Assembly: GCA_024434165.1 (NCBI GenBank) | Contig: QMIW01000028.1 | Coordinates: 1-45,869, forward strand | Origin: Chloroflexota bacterium | Lineage (GTDB): Bacteria; Chloroflexota; Anaerolineae; Anaerolineales; Villigracilaceae | DNA: 45,869 nt | Reading direction: 5' to 3' | Shown: positions 27,550-35,253 of the stretch, piece after piece | Position numbering within the stretch: position 1 is the first letter of the stretch | Layout: each line of letters starts with the position of its first letter | Program-made: the position numbers and the translations under genes | The notes under the pieces: generated by a model | Databases searched by the model: none | The model's input: only the letters and a program-made list of their open reading frames with translations | What the model was told of the DNA's origin: nothing

Positions 27550-29202
27550 GTGTCATTCATCATCAAGTGCCTCGACTGCGGGCACAACGCACCCTACTAC
27601 CCCACCTCCACCAACTGCCCAAAGTGCAACAGTCAGTGGCGCGAAGCGGAATACGACTACGAAATGATCGGGAAAACCCTGCTCCCCAAACTGGCGGGGC
27701 GGGGAAACGATCTCTGGCGTTACAAGGAACTGCTCCCGGTTCGCAACCCCAACATCAGCCTGTCGCTCGGCGAGGGTCACACCCCGTTGATTCGCGCCGT
27801 CAACCTGGGCATGATGCTGGGCTGCCCGAACATCTTCATCAAGGACGAACGGCAGGGACCGACCGCCTCCTTCAAGGACCGGCAGGCGGCGGTCACCATT
27901 GCTGCGCTGAAGGAAGCGGGCATCACTGAACTGGTCGCGGCTTCCACGGGGAACGTCGCCATTTCCTATTCCGCGTATGCCTCCCGGGCGGGGATGAAAC
28001 TCTGGGCGTTTGTCACCAGCCTGGTCCCGTCGGTAAAGATGCGCGAGATCGCCCTGTACGGAAGCCAGGTCATCAAGATCACCGGTTCCTACGACCAATG
28101 CAAACAGGTCGCGGCGGAGTTCGCGCGCCAGCGCCGCTTGTATTTGGATATGGGCGCGCGCACCATCACCTCCATCGAGGCGATGAAGACGATTGCCTTC
28201 GAAATCTCGGAGCAGTTGACAAATATTCACGGTCCGGGAGAAAACGCCCCCTGGCGCACGCCGGACTGGTACGTGCAAGCCATCAGCGGCGGGATGGGAC
28301 CGCTGGGCGTTTACAAGGGCTTCCGCGAAATGCAGCAAATGGGCTGGGTGGACCGCATCCCGGCGTTCGCGCCGATTCAGGCGGAAGGCTGCGCGCCGAT
28401 GGTCGTCAGCTGGAAAAAGGGTCTTGATAAAGCGGAGACGATCAGTTCACCCAAGACCCGCATCGAAACCCTGGCAACCGGCGACCCGGGGCGTTCCTAT
28501 GAATTTCTGAAGAAATACGTTGACAGCACGAACGGCGCCTTCGAAAGCGTGAGCGATGAAGATGCCTTCCGCGCCATGCACGTGCTGGCAAAGATGGAGG
28601 GCATTTCCGCCGAGCCCGCCGCGGCGGTGGCGTTTGCGGGGCTGTTCAAACTGATTCGTGCCGGTATCATCAAACCCAGCGACACGGTGGTGGTCAACTG
28701 CACCGGGCACACCATGCCTGCCGAGCCGGGCGTGCTGGGCGATAACTGGTCGCGCGACATCAAGTTCCCCTCCACGATGGAGACGCCTCAGGAAGGATTG
28801 CTCGCCGCGCTTACCCAGGTCGCGCCGGAACGCTTCCCCAAGATCGTCATTGTAGAGGATACGATGGAGGCGCGCCGGTTGATTCGGCGCATTCTGCAAT
28901 CGCAGGGGAACTTCACCATCATGGAAGCCGAAAACGGGCGGGCGGGTCTCGAATTGATCCAGCGCGAACTGCCCGATCTGGTGGTCCTCGATCTGATGAT
29001 GCCGGAGATGGACGGCTTTGCGGTCATCGAAGCGCTGCGCGCCAACCCGGAGACGGCGGTCATCCCCATCATTGTTGCCACCGCAAAAGAACTGACGCCC
29101 GACGAGAAAAACCGGCTGGGCGGGCACATCCAGGCATTGATGCAAAAAGGCGATTTCCTGAACGACGAATTTTTGGAGGAAGTCAAATCGTTGATCAAAT
29201 AG
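27550..29202 (+). CDS. Threonine synthase-like PLP enzyme fused to a receiver domain
   Basis: GTG 27550 is chosen because AGGAG (27535-27539) lies 10 nt upstream; TTG 27541 would be only 1 nt from it. The 550-residue protein begins with a Cys4 zinc-ribbon-like segment (C7, C10, C23, C26), then a fold-type II PLP domain of the threonine synthase family: Schiff-base Lys109 in SFKDRQA, the STGN phosphate/cofactor loop, and SGGMGP. Threonine synthase converts O-phosphohomoserine to threonine. Residues ~430-550 are a complete receiver: acidic pair in IVIVEDT, phospho-acceptor D481 (LDLMMPEMDG), Thr in VATAKE and Lys in MQKGDF. Threonine synthases normally lack a receiver. It sits 5 bp after the hybrid kinase, whose REC2 shares the atypical Lys-Gly-x-Phe motif. 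Related PLP enzymes cannot be excluded for the catalytic part. Confidence 0.9.
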   Translation: MSFIIKCLDCGHNAPYYPTSTNCPKCNSQWREAEYDYEMIGKTLLPKLAGRGNDLWRYKELLPVRNPNISLSLGEGHTPLIRAVNLGMMLGCPNIFIKDERQGPTASFKDRQAAVTIAALKEAGITELVAASTGNVAISYSAYASRAGMKLWAFVTSLVPSVKMREIALYGSQVIKITGSYDQCKQVAAEFARQRRLYLDMGARTITSIEAMKTIAFEISEQLTNIHGPGENAPWRTPDWYVQAISGGMGPLGVYKGFREMQQMGWVDRIPAFAPIQAEGCAPMVVSWKKGLDKAETISSPKTRIETLATGDPGRSYEFLKKYVDSTNGAFESVSDEDAFRAMHVLAKMEGISAEPAAAVAFAGLFKLIRAGIIKPSDTVVVNCTGHTMPAEPGVLGDNWSRDIKFPSTMETPQEGLLAALTQVAPERFPKIVIVEDTMEARRLIRRILQSQGNFTIMEAENGRAGLELIQRELPDLVVLDLMMPEMDGFAVIEALRANPETAVIPIIVATAKELTPDEKNRLGGHIQALMQKGDFLNDEFLEEVKSLIK

Positions 29203-29220
29203 GTTTTTGTTTCCAAGCCC

Positions 29221-29276
29221 TCCGCAGGCAGATTTCGGATGAAAACGAAGGACTGAAGAGCCTGCGGAATTTTATT
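29221..29276 (+). terminator. Probable terminator of the sensor operon
   Basis: A perfect 9-bp inverted repeat (TCCGCAGGC 29221-29229 and GCCTGCGGA 29260-29268) is followed by ATTTTATTT. The 30-nt loop is long for a classical rho-independent terminator, but the position directly after the last gene of the array fits. Confidence 0.55.
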
Positions 29277-29282
29277 TGAAGG

Positions 29283-30254
29283 GTGCAATCAAAAAGGCTG
29301 GCGAATTTGTCGAAGAAACAAACTGCCGGAATTCTATCGGCTTTCAGCTCGGCAATTTTTCTGGGGATGGCGCCCGTTTTCGGGAAGCTTGCCATCCTGC
29401 AGGGCTTCACGCCTTTCGCGGTGGTTGCGCTTCGCACCGGGCTTGCAGCGGGAATCATGCTGGCGGTCATGCTGGTTTTCCATCGGCGATTTCTTTACAT
29501 TTTCCCCATTGGACTCGTCGGCTGTATTTTGGCGGGCGCGATCAACGGGTTTGGTTCGTTGTTTTATTACATGGCATTAAGCCGGCTCGACGCAAGCCTG
29601 GGTCAGCTGCTTTATTCGCTTTATCCGTTCTTCGTTGCGCTCTGGCTCATCCTCGACCACCAGCCGCCGAGCCGGCTTACCTTCTTCCGCATCACGCTCG
29701 CCACGATAGCCGTCCTCCTGCTCACCAGCGTTCCCAACCGCTCCGTTGACCCGCTGGGGGTCTTGATGATGATCGGCGCGGCGATCCTGTATGCAATGCA
29801 CCTGCCCATCAACCAGCGCGTGTTGTACGAGGTCCCCGCTCCCACCGTCGCCCTTTATACGCTTCTGTCAATGAGTGCGGTGGTCGTTCCGGCGTATTTG
29901 ATATTCGACCGCGTATGGCCCTCCGGGGATGTCCCCTGGCTGCCCGTCACTGCGCTTACGTTCGTCACCCTGTTTTCGAGGATTGCGCTCTTCCTCGGCG
30001 TGAAAAAGATCGGCGGGATGCAGACCGCCCTGCTGGGACTCGCCGAACTTCTGATTGCGATTCTGCTAAGCAATGTGCTGCTGGATGAGAGCCTTTCCTT
30101 CGTCCAATGGCTCGGCGCGGTCGGACTCAGCGTCAGCTTGATTCTGGTAATGTATGAGAAGCCCGTCCTGCCGCCGCACAGCGGGAAGACAGGCTGGCTT
30201 TCATGGATTCGCCCTCCCAACCTGCCAAAGGATGCGTTCGGTCCGTATGAATGA
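29283..30254 (+). CDS. DMT-superfamily transporter (EamA)
   Basis: The 323-residue protein has about ten hydrophobic helices arranged as two EamA repeats (first repeat ~15-145, second ~160-295), the typical architecture of drug/metabolite transporters that export or import small metabolites. The N-terminal Ser-Ala-Phe-Ser-Ser-Ala-Ile-Phe-Leu-Gly-Met motif and the second-repeat segment around LLGLAELLIAILLSNVLLDE match the family. The substrate cannot be predicted. The listed GTG start at 29283 has only a close AAGG; TTG 29307 with AAGG ~9 nt upstream is an alternative that removes eight residues. It lies after the operon terminator and before a bidirectional terminator, so it may be transcribed alone. 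A link to threonine or amino-acid export is possible from position but not shown. Confidence 0.88.
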   Translation: MQSKRLANLSKKQTAGILSAFSSAIFLGMAPVFGKLAILQGFTPFAVVALRTGLAAGIMLAVMLVFHRRFLYIFPIGLVGCILAGAINGFGSLFYYMALSRLDASLGQLLYSLYPFFVALWLILDHQPPSRLTFFRITLATIAVLLLTSVPNRSVDPLGVLMMIGAAILYAMHLPINQRVLYEVPAPTVALYTLLSMSAVVVPAYLIFDRVWPSGDVPWLPVTALTFVTLFSRIALFLGVKKIGGMQTALLGLAELLIAILLSNVLLDESLSFVQWLGAVGLSVSLILVMYEKPVLPPHSGKTGWLSWIRPPNLPKDAFGPYE

Positions 30255-30282
30255 AAAAAGACCGCCGTGCTGCGGTCTTTTT
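30255..30282. terminator. Bidirectional rho-independent terminator
   Basis: A perfect 11-bp stem (AAAAAGACCGC 30255-30265 with GCGGTCTTTTT 30272-30282) has a 6-nt loop. The A-run on one side and T-run on the other let it work in both directions. It sits exactly between the converging DMT transporter and OmpR-like regulator genes. Confidence 0.9.
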
Positions 30283-30304
30283 GTTCGGTGGAAAGACGAA
30301 ACTG

Positions 30305-31030
30305 CTACTTGCTGCCTTCGTACAGATAGCCGGTGCCGCGCACGCTGACCACGCGCTCGGAGAGCGAAGGGAAGTTCTCCAATTTGTGGCGCAGCCTGCT
30401 CACCAGCGGACGCAGGATTTCCGGCGCTTCACGCTGGGTGGTGTCGTATCCCTGGACCAATAACACCAACTCCCGATGGGAGAAGACCTTGCCCTCGTTC
30501 TCCATCAGGATGCGCAGTAAACGTCCTTCGGCGGGGGTGAGATGCTCCACCTTGCTCTTGTGCTTGATCTGCCGCCGGGAGAGGTCAACCATGGTGCCGT
30601 CCTTCAGTGTAAAGATGTCCTGCCCGCTTTCGATGCTGGCGGCGGCAAGCGAAGTGCGCGCTTTTGAACGGCGGGACAATCCCTTCTTAACGCTGGCAAG
30701 GATCTGGGCAGGGGAGGCCGGTTTCAGGAGATAGTCGTGGATCCTGAGGCGCAGCGCCTGCACAGCAGACTCAATGGAGCCGTGGGCGGTCAGAAGGATG
30801 ATCTCGGTTTCCGGGGAAACCTGGTTGACCACCTGAATCACTTCCAAACCGTCCATGCCGGGCATTTTCAAGTCAACCACCATTAAATCCACAGCATGGG
30901 TGCGGACGTGCTCGACCGCCGCCTGTCCATTTGGCACGGAGTTAACGACATAGCCTTCCAACTTTAAAATATCCGTGAGGGATTGCCGGGCGACGGGTTC
31001 ATCATCAACGACGAGAATGTTCGACTTCAT
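30305..31030 (-). CDS. OmpR-family-like DNA-binding response regulator
   Basis: Starting at ATG 31030, which overlaps the stop of the upstream kinase by 4 bp (ATGA), the gene encodes 241 residues. A receiver domain (1-120) has D9/D10, phospho-acceptor D53 (in MVVDLKMPGMDG), Thr in LLTAHG and K103 in LLKP. After a ~35-residue linker comes a winged-helix domain (~160-240) of the transcriptional-regulator C type, with LTPAEGRLLRILMENEGKVFS and VVSVRGTGYLYE marking its start and wing. It is therefore a transcription factor activated by the kinases encoded just upstream. Reading frames that extend further upstream on this strand are antisense to the kinase gene and are not real. Its targets are unknown. 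Confidence 0.92.
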   Translation of the reverse strand: MKSNILVVDDEPVARQSLTDILKLEGYVVNSVPNGQAAVEHVRTHAVDLMVVDLKMPGMDGLEVIQVVNQVSPETEIILLTAHGSIESAVQALRLRIHDYLLKPASPAQILASVKKGLSRRSKARTSLAAASIESGQDIFTLKDGTMVDLSRRQIKHKSKVEHLTPAEGRLLRILMENEGKVFSHRELVLLVQGYDTTQREAPEILRPLVSRLRHKLENFPSLSERVVSVRGTGYLYEGSK

Positions 31031-32604
31031 GGGTTTCCTCCAGCAGGCAGGTAGATGCGAAAACATGCGCCGGGGCCGCGTTCGGTCAGAAGTTCGAGAA
31101 CGCCTCCGTGCGCCGTAATTATATTGTAACTCACCGTCAATCCCAAACCTGTGCCCCCGTCTTTGGTGCTGTAAAACGGCTCGAAGATGTTGGCTTGCTT
31201 TTCCTTCGGCACCCCTTTGCCGGTATCCTGCACAAGGACTTCCACGCCGTCGCGCTGGGAATGGGCACTGATCTTTATCTCGCCGCCGTCGGGCATGGCG
31301 TCCACGGCGTTCAGGATCAGGTTGATGAACACCTGCTGGAGCTGGCTGCCGACCGCCATGATGGACGGAACGGTCCCGCTGAATTCCATGACCACGTTGA
31401 CATTCGCTTCGGAAAGCTGCTTTGCCATCAGAGTAAGGACGTATTGCAGAATCTCCGCCAGGTTCACTCGTTCGAGCGCAGAAGCGCCGGGGCGGTAGAA
31501 ATCCAACATGCGGCGGACGGTGAGCATCAGCCGTTCGAGTTCGGTGCGCGCCAGGTCGAAGTATTCCTTTCGTTTTTCGGGCGGCAGGTCTTCGCGCGCG
31601 GCAAGGTGCAGGCAGTTTTGCACCGCCTGCAGCGGGTTGTTGATCTCGTGCGCGATGGAAGCGCTCAACCGGCCAGCCGCCGCCATCTTCTCCGCTTGAA
31701 TCAACGCCTTTTGGGATTCTTCGATCCTCCGCACGTAATCCAACTGCTCGGCGTAAAGGCGGGCGTTTTCCAGCGCGGTGGTTGCCTGGCGGGCAAGGAT
31801 TTGGAGCATCTCCAGGTCCGATTCGCGGAAGGGAGGGTCGCCGGTGGTGCGGGCGGCGAGGAACATCATGTTCAGGTTTGGGCGGAGAATCGGCACGAGG
31901 ATCACCGAACCAAGCCCGAGGTCCGCCAGATGCGTTTTCATGGCGGCGTCGCCGGGTCCGCTGACATTGATCATCCACGGCGAGGAGGTATCCGCGTTCG
32001 ACACCAAATCCAATAATGCCTGCGGGGAGGGCGTATCGTGCGACGCAATCGAATAGAACAAGCCGGTCTCGTTGTTCATCTGGAAACAGGCGGCTTGCGG
32101 ACATTTAAGGTGACCGCAGATCGCGTTGATGATCAGGTCGAGCAGCGGCTCGCGCCTCGTTTCGGACAAAAGGGATTCCGACACCGCAAAGAGCGGGCGC
32201 AGCGCCTGGGTGCGCGCCGCGTCGCGTTTCTTCTGGCTGTCGGCAAGCGCGAGGTTGACCGCCTCGACCAGCTCGGCGCTCTGGCTGAACGGCTTGAGCA
32301 GCAAACCATCCACGCCCTGACGGAGCGCGCGAATCGCCGTATCCACGGTTCCGTGCCCGGTCATGATCAGCACAGCGGCATCGGGCTGCAACCGCTGGGC
32401 ATGTTGGATGACCTCGAAGCCGTCCACTTCGGGCATGCGAATGTCCACCAGCAGCAGGTCAATCCGGTTTTCTTTGAGGTATTCGATTGCCAGGTGCGGG
32501 TCGGTTTGGGCGGAGACTCGAAAACCGGCGCGCGTCAGGATGCGCTCGCAGAGCATGGCAATGCCGGGTTCGTCATCCACGATAAAGACAAAATGCGTTT
32601 CCAT
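31027..32604 (-). CDS. Receiver-GAF-histidine kinase
   Basis: The 525-residue soluble protein has a receiver domain at its N terminus (D10/D11, phospho-acceptor D54 in LLVDIRMPEVDG, Lys in LLKP), a GAF domain (~140-285, ending ALENARLYAEQ), a HisKA helix with phospho-acceptor H319 in ASIAHEINNPL, and HATPase_c (~405-523; NLILNAVDAMP, DTGKGV, GTGLGLTV). The NtrB-like His box (HEINNPL) places it with soluble kinases of the NtrB/ZraS type. A receiver upstream of a kinase core implies that it is itself a target of phosphorylation, so it may link the kinase encoded immediately upstream to the regulator encoded downstream. Gene spacing (6 bp upstream, 4-bp overlap downstream) indicates one operon. 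Confidence 0.92.
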   Translation of the reverse strand: METHFVFIVDDEPGIAMLCERILTRAGFRVSAQTDPHLAIEYLKENRIDLLLVDIRMPEVDGFEVIQHAQRLQPDAAVLIMTGHGTVDTAIRALRQGVDGLLLKPFSQSAELVEAVNLALADSQKKRDAARTQALRPLFAVSESLLSETRREPLLDLIINAICGHLKCPQAACFQMNNETGLFYSIASHDTPSPQALLDLVSNADTSSPWMINVSGPGDAAMKTHLADLGLGSVILVPILRPNLNMMFLAARTTGDPPFRESDLEMLQILARQATTALENARLYAEQLDYVRRIEESQKALIQAEKMAAAGRLSASIAHEINNPLQAVQNCLHLAAREDLPPEKRKEYFDLARTELERLMLTVRRMLDFYRPGASALERVNLAEILQYVLTLMAKQLSEANVNVVMEFSGTVPSIMAVGSQLQQVFINLILNAVDAMPDGGEIKISAHSQRDGVEVLVQDTGKGVPKEKQANIFEPFYSTKDGGTGLGLTVSYNIITAHGGVLELLTERGPGACFRIYLPAGGNP

Positions 32605-32610
32605 GATTCG

Positions 32611-35208
32611 CTATACAGGCAGCCAGACCTCGAACGACGACCCGTCGCCGGGATGGCTGGAGACTTCGATGGTGCCGCCGTGGTCGGCGACGATTCCATA
32701 CGTGACGGACAGTCCCAGCCCGGTGCCGCCGCGATCTCCCTTTGTGGTGAAGAACGGTTCGAAGATGCGCGCCTGGTCCTCGGGCGAAATGCCGACCCCT
32801 GAATCCTTGACAGTCATTACAACCCAGTTCCGGTTTTCGCGGTTCCCTTTGTGTGTGGTCACGCGCAGTTCTCCGCCTTTCGGCATGGCTTGCAGGGCGT
32901 TGTGAATCAAATTCAAAAGCACCTGCTTCATCTGGTTGGTATCAATGGATACCCAGGGCAGGGACTCACCGAGTTCGAGATGCAGGTTGACGCGGTTGGT
33001 CTGGATGAGGTGCCGCGTCAGGGCGATGACATCGTTGACGACTTCGTTCAGGTCGGCGCTGGTACGAACGCGCTCACCCTGGCGCGAGAAATCCAAAAGC
33101 CGGCGGACGACCGAACTGGCGCGGCGCGCCTCCTGCAGGACCAGTTCCAGTTCCTGGCGGTGGGGGGAATCGGCAGGGAAATCCTCCAGCACCAGTTCGG
33201 AGAAGCCGGTCACGGTGGTGAGCGGGTTGTTCAACTCGTGCGCAACGCCCGCCGCCATCTCGCCCACCGCCGCAAGTTTGGCGGCTTGCAGCAGCCTGCT
33301 CTCGGCGGAGCGCTGGGCTTCCATGCGGGCGTTCAATTCGATCTCGGTCTCGCGCAATTGACGGATGGTCTGCCGCAGTTTCTGGTAGCGGTTGGCGCTG
33401 GAAATCACGGAGGCGAGAATGCCCGCCAGCGATTCCATGGCGATCAGGTCGTTATGCGAGAAGGCGCTTTGCATGCGGTGCTCGACATCTATGATCCCCA
33501 AAATCTGTTCGTCGTCCCGGATGGCGACGCAGATCTCGGAGTGCGCCTCCCAGCCTTTGATGGGTTTGTACAGGGCGTCCTGCGCGGCGTCGCTGACCAG
33601 GATGCTCTCGCCGGTGCGGGAGACGTGCCCCGTCACGCCGTCCGGTTTGATGAAGTCTTCATCCAGCAGCGCTTCCTTGACGGTTTCGGATTGCGTCCCG
33701 CCGATGCCCTGCACGGTGAATTTACCGTCGTCGTCCTTCAGCAGAACGACCGCCAGTTCGTACTTGAAGTATTGCGCCACCAGTTCGGCGGAGATGGAGG
33801 CGACTTCCCGTTTGTTGTTCAAGCCGATGACCTGCTGCACCACTTCGTGAATCAACCCCAGGCTGCGCGCCCTGCCTTCCGCTTCTTCGCGCAGGCGGGT
33901 GTATTCGATCAACCCGGCAAGGTGGCTGGCGATCACGACCATGAGATGCTCGTCGTATTGATTGAACGCCTCCGCCTGCGGGCTTTCGATGACCAGCACG
34001 CCCGTGACCTGTCCGCGATATTTGAGCGGCACGATCAACTCGGAGCGCGCGTTCGGGTGGACGCCGATGAAGCCCTCCCTGCTCGAATCCTTGAAGCGGC
34101 GGGTGCGTCCTTCCTTGATGACGGATTGAATGGGATGTCCCGATAACGTCACGCTGATGACGCTCATCCTGCCTTCGAGCAGGCGGTAATCGCGCAAAAC
34201 GCGCCCGTCGCTCGAACGCAGGAAGAGGGCGATCAACTCCGTGCCGAAGGCGCGCGCAAGCAGACCGAATACGCGCCGCGCAATCTGGTCGAGGTTTTGG
34301 GCGGAGGAAACCGTAAGCACAAAATCGTTCAACAAGCCGAGCCGCCGCAGGTGGGCGGTCATTTCGGAAAACGTCATCACCATTTCGACGTACGGAGCAA
34401 CGCGCACAGCCAGTTCGCGCAGTTGACCGCGCTCCGCCATTGAAAATTCCTTTTGCCGCCAGACCGCCGCCACCCCGATCAACCGTTGACCAATGACCAG
34501 CGGCAGGCACATCCACATCGTCGTGCCGGATTTGAGCGAGCCGTACGGCAGGTGATCCCAGTTGGGCTGCCCGCGCGTGATGACAACCTCGGAAAGGGAG
34601 CGGTTCACGCGCCGCAGAATCGGGTTTTCGTCAATTTGCAGGGAAACGCCCTTGGCTTTCGGCAGGTTCCAATCCGCCTGAATTTCCAGCAAGTCGCCGC
34701 GCCGAATCGCCAGCCACGCTCCCTGAAACTTAACCGCCTGCACGAACGCGCCCAGAACTTTATCGAGGGCGAGGGGCAGGTCGAAGGGCAGACCGGCTTG
34801 GAGGTCCGGCAGGAACGCGCGGCTCGAAGACACGGAACGCCCGGCAAGCAGGGAGGCGGTCAATTTCCAAATTCGCTGCGAGGCTGGAGTCTGCTCATCC
34901 GCCCCCACCAAAACCACCTGCGACGTGCCGCCAATGGGAAAGGCATAGAAACGCGCCGCACCCAGGCTTTTGTTTGCAGGAATCGCCGTGGAGCGGCTAT
35001 ATCCCCCGCTCAGCGAACCGCACAGCCAGGCATCAATGGAGAGCATTCCCATGACGCCCATCAACTCGTTCTGGGCGGCTTTGCTCAAATGATAAGCGGA
35101 AAGGATCATCCACACCCCGCCCACCCGCTCCGCGAGGACAGCCCAGGCTGCATCGGTCAGCTGCGCCGCATCCTTGAGGTGGGAATCAATGCCTGTTTCG
35201 GTTTGCAT
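32611..35208 (-). CDS. Soluble multi-GAF histidine kinase
   Basis: ATG 35208 is used; the reading frame stays open further upstream only because it is antisense to trmFO. The 865-residue protein has no membrane helix. An N-terminal ~130-residue domain of unclear type (WAVLAERVGGVWMIL onward) precedes three GAF-like regions (~140-290, ~290-445, ~450-605), a coiled coil, HisKA with H657 in GVAHELNNPL, and HATPase_c (~755-863; NLIHNALQAMP, DSGVGIS, GTGLGLSV). It is the first gene of a three-gene signalling operon and is divergent from trmFO across 45 bp. The many GAF domains suggest sensing of intracellular small molecules or redox state, but the ligand cannot be read from sequence. The kinase residues look intact. 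Confidence 0.9.
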   Translation of the reverse strand: MQTETGIDSHLKDAAQLTDAAWAVLAERVGGVWMILSAYHLSKAAQNELMGVMGMLSIDAWLCGSLSGGYSRSTAIPANKSLGAARFYAFPIGGTSQVVLVGADEQTPASQRIWKLTASLLAGRSVSSSRAFLPDLQAGLPFDLPLALDKVLGAFVQAVKFQGAWLAIRRGDLLEIQADWNLPKAKGVSLQIDENPILRRVNRSLSEVVITRGQPNWDHLPYGSLKSGTTMWMCLPLVIGQRLIGVAAVWRQKEFSMAERGQLRELAVRVAPYVEMVMTFSEMTAHLRRLGLLNDFVLTVSSAQNLDQIARRVFGLLARAFGTELIALFLRSSDGRVLRDYRLLEGRMSVISVTLSGHPIQSVIKEGRTRRFKDSSREGFIGVHPNARSELIVPLKYRGQVTGVLVIESPQAEAFNQYDEHLMVVIASHLAGLIEYTRLREEAEGRARSLGLIHEVVQQVIGLNNKREVASISAELVAQYFKYELAVVLLKDDDGKFTVQGIGGTQSETVKEALLDEDFIKPDGVTGHVSRTGESILVSDAAQDALYKPIKGWEAHSEICVAIRDDEQILGIIDVEHRMQSAFSHNDLIAMESLAGILASVISSANRYQKLRQTIRQLRETEIELNARMEAQRSAESRLLQAAKLAAVGEMAAGVAHELNNPLTTVTGFSELVLEDFPADSPHRQELELVLQEARRASSVVRRLLDFSRQGERVRTSADLNEVVNDVIALTRHLIQTNRVNLHLELGESLPWVSIDTNQMKQVLLNLIHNALQAMPKGGELRVTTHKGNRENRNWVVMTVKDSGVGISPEDQARIFEPFFTTKGDRGGTGLGLSVTYGIVADHGGTIEVSSHPGDGSSFEVWLPV

Positions 35209-35217
35209 GTGTATCGA

Positions 35218-35223
35218 ATTATA
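35218..35223 (-). promoter_or_regulatory. -10 element for the three-gene kinase operon
   Basis: TATAAT on the minus strand (ATTATA on plus) ends 9 bp before the kinase start codon at 35208, so transcription would begin within a few bases of the ATG and give an almost leaderless message. No good -35 box is visible at 17 bp. It lies within a 45-bp divergent gap. Confidence 0.45.
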
Positions 35224-35238
35224 CAATAGCCCGAATGG

Positions 35239-35244
35239 TAAAAT
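35239..35244 (+). promoter_or_regulatory. -10 element for trmFO
   Basis: TAAAAT ends 9 bp before the trmFO ATG at 35254, and no Shine-Dalgarno sequence is present. A start site 6-8 bp downstream would give a leaderless or nearly leaderless mRNA. The arrangement mirrors the -10 element on the opposite strand in the same gap. Confidence 0.4.
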
Positions 35245-35253
35245 AGCCCCCAC

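Noticed and set aside
31031-32104. An open frame extending the OmpR-like regulator upstream
   Set aside because: It is another frame of the receiver-GAF kinase gene. The Arg/Pro-rich translation has no domain, and the regulator's ATG overlaps the kinase stop in the usual ATGA arrangement.
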